A stretch of 54,072 nt of DNA, taken from positions 1 to 54,072 of the forward strand of contig JAFGNZ010000378.1 of assembly GCA_016926755.1 (NCBI GenBank). Direction: 5' to 3'. Each line of letters opens with the position of its first letter. The first letter of the stretch is position 1. Both the position numbers and the translations under genes were made by a program. The stretch is from Myxococcaceae bacterium (lineage in GTDB: Bacteria > Myxococcota > Myxococcia > Myxococcales > Myxococcaceae). Shown piece after piece: positions 50,224 through 54,072 of the stretch. The notes under the pieces are model-generated. The model made no database searches. It was given only the letters and a program-made list of their open reading frames with translations, and was not told where the DNA came from.

Positions 50224-51519
50224 CTACTGGGTCATCAGGAAGGTGCCAAGGCACATCTCGTCACCCGTCCCCTCGCCCCACTGCACGTCCCGCGCGCCCG
50301 GCTGGCTGTTGTCCCAGTGACACTCGAGGGCGATGCGATCCCCTGGCTTCACGACCTTGGGCTGCGCGAACCCATAGCTGCCCTGCCAGTGGAAGTCCCA
50401 CCGGGGGATGTGGAGCATGCACTCCCTGGCGCCTGTCTTCCGCTCGATCTCCAGCCTCCCCCAGGTCCCCAGCGTGTGCATGTGCAGCCCGGCCCCATGC
50501 ACGGTGAAGGGCTCGTTATCGCGGAACACGCCCCCCGTCACCCGCGACAGCACGGGTGCCAGATCGAACGCAAAGGCGTGCCGCACGTCCCGCTGCCCCG
50601 CGGGGATGAGCATGCCCCCATCCTGCAACCAGCGGGGGTCGACCCAGGGCTGCACGATGGCGCGCTTCTCCACGGAGGACGCCAGGCTCATGGCGATGGA
50701 GGTCCGGTCAGGCGCTGCGTTCGCGCTGGACAGGTTGTAGTGAATCTGCAGGACGACCTTGGAGCCCGGCATCACCTGGAGGCCCGTCCCCGCAGGGAAC
50801 AGCTGGCCCTCGCCACCGGGGACCCACGCGCCGATCCAGGCGACACGATCGCCCCGCCCTCCCGGGCCCCCAAAGCAGGTGTAGCCCGGATTCGGATCCG
50901 CGTCGTCCAGCGCCTGGTACGTGGACACGTCCTGGGGAGGGATCAGGAAGGCGATGATGTGATGGACGATCGAGGCGCGGCCGGGCGTGGCGAGGAAGCC
51001 GGTGACGTAGCGCACCTCCGTCTCGGGCCAGTCGAGCATGAAGCAGCGGTACTCGTCCGGAGACTGCGTCGGCGAGTACTCCACGGGCATCGACAGTTGC
51101 AGATCGACGCGCGGCAGCCCGCCCTGGGGCGTGAGGATGTTGGCGGGCGCCTCCGCGGGATCTCCCTCCACGCCGCCCTCGTCCACCCACCGGGAGAGCA
51201 GGTCGATCTGCTCGTCCGAGAGCGAGCGGTCCTGCACGTACTCGGTGCAGTCCGGATCCGCCGACCAGGGCGGCATGATGCGCGCCTTCACGGCGGCCTT
51301 GACGGCCTGGCGCATCAGGAAGACCTCCGCATAGGTCCGGAGCGGAAACGGCGCGATGCCGCCCTCGACGTGGCAGCCCCCACACTTCTCCTGCACCAGG
51401 GGTGCGACGTCCCGGTGATAGGTGAGGGGGAGCGGCGGCGGCGCTGGCTCCGCGGTCTCACCACAGGCAGCCAGGAGGACCACGGCCAGGAGCGGGCTCA
51501 CGCCCAGAAGTCGTCGCAT
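50224..51519 (-). CDS. Cytochrome c / type II copper monooxygenase-like lipoprotein
   Basis: A 431-residue exported lipoprotein (MRRLLGVSPLLAVVLLAAC, Cys19), started at ATG 51519 with GGGG just upstream. Residues 35-130 form a cytochrome-like domain with CGGCH at 46-50 (DVAPLVQEKCGGCHVEGGIA) and PPWSADPDC. The remainder resembles ascorbate-dependent copper type II monooxygenases (the PHM/DBH fold): RASIVHHIIAFLIPP, VVLQIHYN, GAGLHMHTLG and the Met of GDEMCLGTF are candidate CuH and CuM ligands. The fused cytochrome may supply the electrons that ascorbate or cytochrome b561 supplies in animals (inference). The substrate is unknown. Confidence 0.82.
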   Translation of the reverse strand: MRRLLGVSPLLAVVLLAACGETAEPAPPPLPLTYHRDVAPLVQEKCGGCHVEGGIAPFPLRTYAEVFLMRQAVKAAVKARIMPPWSADPDCTEYVQDRSLSDEQIDLLSRWVDEGGVEGDPAEAPANILTPQGGLPRVDLQLSMPVEYSPTQSPDEYRCFMLDWPETEVRYVTGFLATPGRASIVHHIIAFLIPPQDVSTYQALDDADPNPGYTCFGGPGGRGDRVAWIGAWVPGGEGQLFPAGTGLQVMPGSKVVLQIHYNLSSANAAPDRTSIAMSLASSVEKRAIVQPWVDPRWLQDGGMLIPAGQRDVRHAFAFDLAPVLSRVTGGVFRDNEPFTVHGAGLHMHTLGTWGRLEIERKTGARECMLHIPRWDFHWQGSYGFAQPKVVKPGDRIALECHWDNSQPGARDVQWGEGTGDEMCLGTFLMTQ

Positions 51520-51685
51520 GGAGTACCCCACGAAGGTGGCTCATCACGGCGAGCACTCAGCGCCCACCGTGGAGGAGCGCATTCTCTCCCATCTCATGCC
51601 CTCCGTGGGAGGGGCTGGCGGTGAACAGCGCTCGCGCTCCAGCCGCCTGGGCTCCCGGGCTCCTCTCGGATATGAGGAGCACTCC

Positions 51686-52504
51686 ATGAAACTCGACGGT
51701 GCACGTGCGGTCATCACTGGCGCTGGCAGCGGTCTGGGCCGGGCGCTCTGCCTGGAGCTGGCTCGGCTCAAGGCTCGGGTGTTGGTGTCGGACCAGGAGC
51801 TCCCCTCGGCGGAGGAGACCGCCCGGCGCGTCGAGCAGGCGGGCGGCAAGGCCCTGGTGGTGGCGTGCGACGTCACCCGGCCGGAGCAGGTGGAGGCCCT
51901 GGCCGAGACGGCCTTCTCCCGCTTCGGGGGCGTGGACCTGCTCGTCAACAACGCGGGCGTGGCCTGCGGCGGACAGGTGGGCAAGGTGCCGCTGGAGGAG
52001 TGGAAGCGCGTCCTCGACGTGAACCTCTGGGGCGTCATCCACGGCTGCCACAGCTTCGTGCCTCGGCTGCGCCAGCAGGGCTCGGGGCACATCCTCAACA
52101 TCGCCTCCGCCGCCGGGCTGGTGTCCATGGGGTACATGGCCCCCTACAACGTCTCCAAGGCGGGCGTGGTGTCGCTCTCGGAGACGCTGTTCGTGGAGCT
52201 CCAGCCCGCGGGCATCGGCGTCACCGTGGCCTGCCCCACCTTCTTCCGCACCAACATCGCCCGCTCCGCGAAGTACATCGATCCGGAGCTGGGGCAGGCA
52301 GGCCAGCGCCTGGTAGAGGAGGCCCGCGTGGAGGCGGACACCGTGGCCCGCGAGTGCCTGCGGGCCGTGGCGCGCGGGGCCCGCTACGCGCTCCCCATCG
52401 CTGATGGCCGGTGGGGCTGGCGGCTCAAGCGCCTGTCTCCCCATGCCTTCCTGTCCTTGACGCTCCTGATCCAGAAGCGGCTCCTTGGAGAGAAGCCCAC
52501 CTGA
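51686..52504 (+). CDS. Short-chain dehydrogenase/reductase
   Basis: A 272-residue classical SDR. The cofactor motif ITGAGSGLGRAL (residues 10-21), Asp near the end of beta-2/3 (ACDVTRPEQ), LVNNAGVA, the catalytic Ser in NIASAAGLVS and the YNVSK Tyr/Lys pair are all present. The protein should oxidise or reduce an alcohol/ketone with NAD(P); the substrate is unknown. The start is at 51686, preceded by GAGGAGC; the open frame upstream is not SDR-like and overlaps the divergent monooxygenase promoter. The C-terminal extension (RLKRLSPHAFLSLTLLIQKR) is typical of SDRs related to acyl-reductases in myxobacteria and actinobacteria. Confidence 0.92.
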   Translation: MKLDGARAVITGAGSGLGRALCLELARLKARVLVSDQELPSAEETARRVEQAGGKALVVACDVTRPEQVEALAETAFSRFGGVDLLVNNAGVACGGQVGKVPLEEWKRVLDVNLWGVIHGCHSFVPRLRQQGSGHILNIASAAGLVSMGYMAPYNVSKAGVVSLSETLFVELQPAGIGVTVACPTFFRTNIARSAKYIDPELGQAGQRLVEEARVEADTVARECLRAVARGARYALPIADGRWGWRLKRLSPHAFLSLTLLIQKRLLGEKPT

Positions 52505-52565
52505 GCAGGGCGTGGCGCGCAGCGGGCGCGGGCCATGTAATCTGGTGCTCCCTCCAGGAGGAATG

Positions 52566-53402
52566 ATGGCCGTCCTGTCCGCCGCCGAAGCCGCTCCCCG
52601 CCTGCAGCAGGAGTACCGGGACGGGCGGCTCATCCCCTTCCTGGGGGCGGGCTTCTCCAAGCCGCTCAAGCTGCCGGACTGGAGCGAGCTGATCGGATGG
52701 ATGGCCGAGCGCCTCGGCTTCGAGCCCGAGCTGTTCCGCCTCCACGGCCGCAACGAGCAGCTGGCCGAGTACTTCCAGCTGGCCGGCCACGATCACCTCC
52801 AGCACCTGGTGTACGAGATGACGCGGCGCTTCGACTCGGAGGAGGCGATCCGCGCGCGAGAGACGTCTCGCATGCACCGGGCGCTGTCCGCGCTGGAGTG
52901 GCGCTCGATCTACACGACCAACTACGACTCGCACGTGGAGGGCGCGCTCAGGGACGCGAAGCGGAAGGTGGCGGTGCTGGCCTCCTTCGAGGACTTCCAG
53001 GCGCGGCGCGAGCCGGGCACGTGTGACGTGATCAAGTTCCACGGCACGCTGACCAACCCGGAGACCATCGTCCTCACGGAGAGCTCGTACTACGAGCGGA
53101 TCGCCCTGGAGTCGCCCGTGGATCAGCGCCTGCGCGCGGATCTGCTCAGCAACAGCTTCCTGTTCATCGGCTACAGCTTCAACGATCTGAACATCCGCTA
53201 CATCTGGTACCGGATGCACCAGCTCCGCCGCCAGGGGCGGTCTGGCGCCCAGAATCCTCCCAGGCGGCGCTGCTTCTTCGCCACCTTCGGGGTGGGCCCC
53301 ATCCAGCCGGAGCTGCTGGACCAGTGGAACATCGACATGATCCAGCTCGACCCCGCCGACAAGGAGGCCAGCGTCACCGACCTCCTCCAGCGCATCCGCT
53401 GA
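52566..53402 (+). CDS. SIR2-like NAD-binding protein
   Basis: A 278-residue protein of the SIR2-like superfamily found in many bacterial conflict systems. The motifs are LIPFLGAGFSKPL (NAD-binding GAGxS), YTTNYDSHVE, the His in VIKFHGTLTNPE, and LFIGYSFNDLNIRY. There is no zinc-binding Cys quartet of sirtuin deacetylases, so NAD hydrolysis or an ADP-ribose reaction is more likely than deacetylation. Two ATGs are adjacent (52563, 52566); AGGAGG spacing favours the second. It forms a two-gene unit with the HAM1-like gene, 15 bases downstream. No dedicated sensor gene is adjacent, unlike multi-gene SIR2 defence systems. Confidence 0.88.
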   Translation: MAVLSAAEAAPRLQQEYRDGRLIPFLGAGFSKPLKLPDWSELIGWMAERLGFEPELFRLHGRNEQLAEYFQLAGHDHLQHLVYEMTRRFDSEEAIRARETSRMHRALSALEWRSIYTTNYDSHVEGALRDAKRKVAVLASFEDFQARREPGTCDVIKFHGTLTNPETIVLTESSYYERIALESPVDQRLRADLLSNSFLFIGYSFNDLNIRYIWYRMHQLRRQGRSGAQNPPRRRCFFATFGVGPIQPELLDQWNIDMIQLDPADKEASVTDLLQRIR

Positions 53403-53417
53403 ATCCGGGAACCCGCG

Positions 53418-53969
53418 ATGACGACCACTGCCTGGTACTACAACACCACGAACAAGGCCAAGATCCGCGAGGCCCTCCACTTCTTCGGCGGCGCCGGGCG
53501 GCTGGGCATCCTCCAGCACCCGATCACGGAGATCCTCGACACGGATCTGGAGAAGGTGGTGCTGGCCAAGGCGGCCGCGGCGTACAGCGCGGTCCGGGTG
53601 CCCGTCATCGTCGAGCATGGCGCGCTGTGCATCGACTTCCTCAACGGCCTGCCCGGCTCGCTGGTGAAGCCCACGTGGATGGCGCTGGAGGAGCGGCTCT
53701 GCCACCTCGTCCCGTCCGGGCAGCCCCGCACGGGCAAGGCCCTGAGCGCGCTCTGCTACTGCGACGGGCGGAGGCGCGAGGTGATCCTCCGGAAGGTGGA
53801 GGGCGAGCTCGCGCCCGAGCCTCGGGGCAAGGGGGGCTTCCACTGGGATCCGGTCTTCATCCCGCGAGGAGAGACGCGGACACTCGCCGAGATGGAGCTC
53901 GACGAGAAGCTGCGCATCTCCGCCACGGGGCAGGCCTTCGCGGAGCTCCGCCAGCGGCTGGGCCTTTGA
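53418..53969 (+). CDS. Divergent HAM1/ITPase-like nucleotide pyrophosphatase
   Basis: A 183-residue protein resembling the inosine/xanthosine triphosphate pyrophosphatase family (RdgB, human ITPA). The N-terminal YNTTNKAKIREAL matches the T-x-N-x-x-K substrate loop; VEHGALCIDFLNGLPGSLV aligns with the family's EDSGLxVDALxGxPG, and GGFHWDPVFIP with GxGFGYDPxFxP. The Asp that acts in catalysis (the second acidic residue of EDS/DDS) is His here, and the C-terminal SHR is replaced by SATGQ. The enzyme may therefore be inactive, or may use another substrate. It is 15 bases after the SIR2-like gene, suggesting a joint role. Nothing recognisable lies in the remaining 103 bases of the window. Confidence 0.8.
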   Translation: MTTTAWYYNTTNKAKIREALHFFGGAGRLGILQHPITEILDTDLEKVVLAKAAAAYSAVRVPVIVEHGALCIDFLNGLPGSLVKPTWMALEERLCHLVPSGQPRTGKALSALCYCDGRRREVILRKVEGELAPEPRGKGGFHWDPVFIPRGETRTLAEMELDEKLRISATGQAFAELRQRLGL

Positions 53970-54072
53970 GCCCTTCAGCGCAAGTACCTGTCTGACAGCC
54001 GGAGTGCGCCAGGAGAAGCCTGGCCGAGGAGGAAGCGATGTAGGAGCTGAAACTTCGGAGAGCAACCCTGCG

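Noticed and set aside
52566..53402. Sirtuin protein deacetylase
   Set aside because: The four zinc-binding Cys are absent; the sequence belongs to the SIR2-like conflict-type group.
53970..54072. Start of another gene at the window end
   Set aside because: Both strands were read; no frame with a credible start or family resemblance is visible in the last 103 bases.

Overview
The window is GC-rich throughout, with third positions almost always G or C. It carries receptor-like Ser/Thr kinases, several histidine kinases, haem-bearing lipoproteins and a retron-type reverse transcriptase. This mixture points to a myxobacterium of the Cystobacterineae (Myxococcus/Stigmatella/Archangium/Hyalangium relatives). 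The species assignment is inference from gene content. No tRNA, rRNA, CRISPR array, insertion sequence or prophage was found.

Region by region. 1-3633: end of a transmembrane Ser/Thr kinase, a secreted hypothetical protein, an FkbM-type methyltransferase and endonuclease III (nth). 3648-7525: a three-gene sugar-type ABC importer (binding lipoprotein, permease, ATPase) divergent from a PfkB-family kinase. 7530-11176: a prephenate dehydrogenase with a C-terminal chorismate mutase, overlapping a U32/RlhA-like gene. 11381-17143: a soluble histidine kinase with a PhnD-like sensor domain, a membrane histidine kinase/OmpR regulator pair and a TonB-type transducer preceded by a structured leader. 17140-21809: a 14-repeat secreted protein and a di-haem cytochrome. 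22053-31974: an unknown zinc-ribbon protein, a GAF-adenylate cyclase, a PBP4-type peptidase, a prolyl oligopeptidase, a zinc-ribbon/pilin-like membrane protein, a hybrid histidine kinase and glgC. 32048-36498: a haem-tagged terpene-cyclase-fold protein and a TPR Ser/Thr kinase.

Two accessory systems stand out. The first, 36697-42741, is a compact RiPP operon. It has an NHLP-leader precursor ending in a strict X-Pro repeat, a fused leader-binding/YcaO cyclodehydratase, a SagB-type oxidase and a cobalamin-type radical SAM enzyme. An alpha/beta hydrolase follows, and an arginase-family gene lies convergent to it. The second, 44956-49488 on the minus strand, is a retron. Its reverse transcriptase has the NAxxH, YADD and VTG motifs. 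Just upstream is a candidate msr-msd RNA bounded by a 16-bp inverted repeat whose three non-Watson-Crick pairs are G-U only in the minus-strand RNA. Upstream again is a HEAT-repeat protein fused to an aldo/keto-reductase domain that appears to have lost its catalytic residues.

49527-53969 holds an unknown protein, a cytochrome/copper-monooxygenase lipoprotein, a short-chain dehydrogenase and a two-gene unit of a SIR2-like protein with a divergent HAM1/ITPase-like protein. The last 100 bases hold nothing I recognise. All intergenic stretches are shorter than 300 bases.
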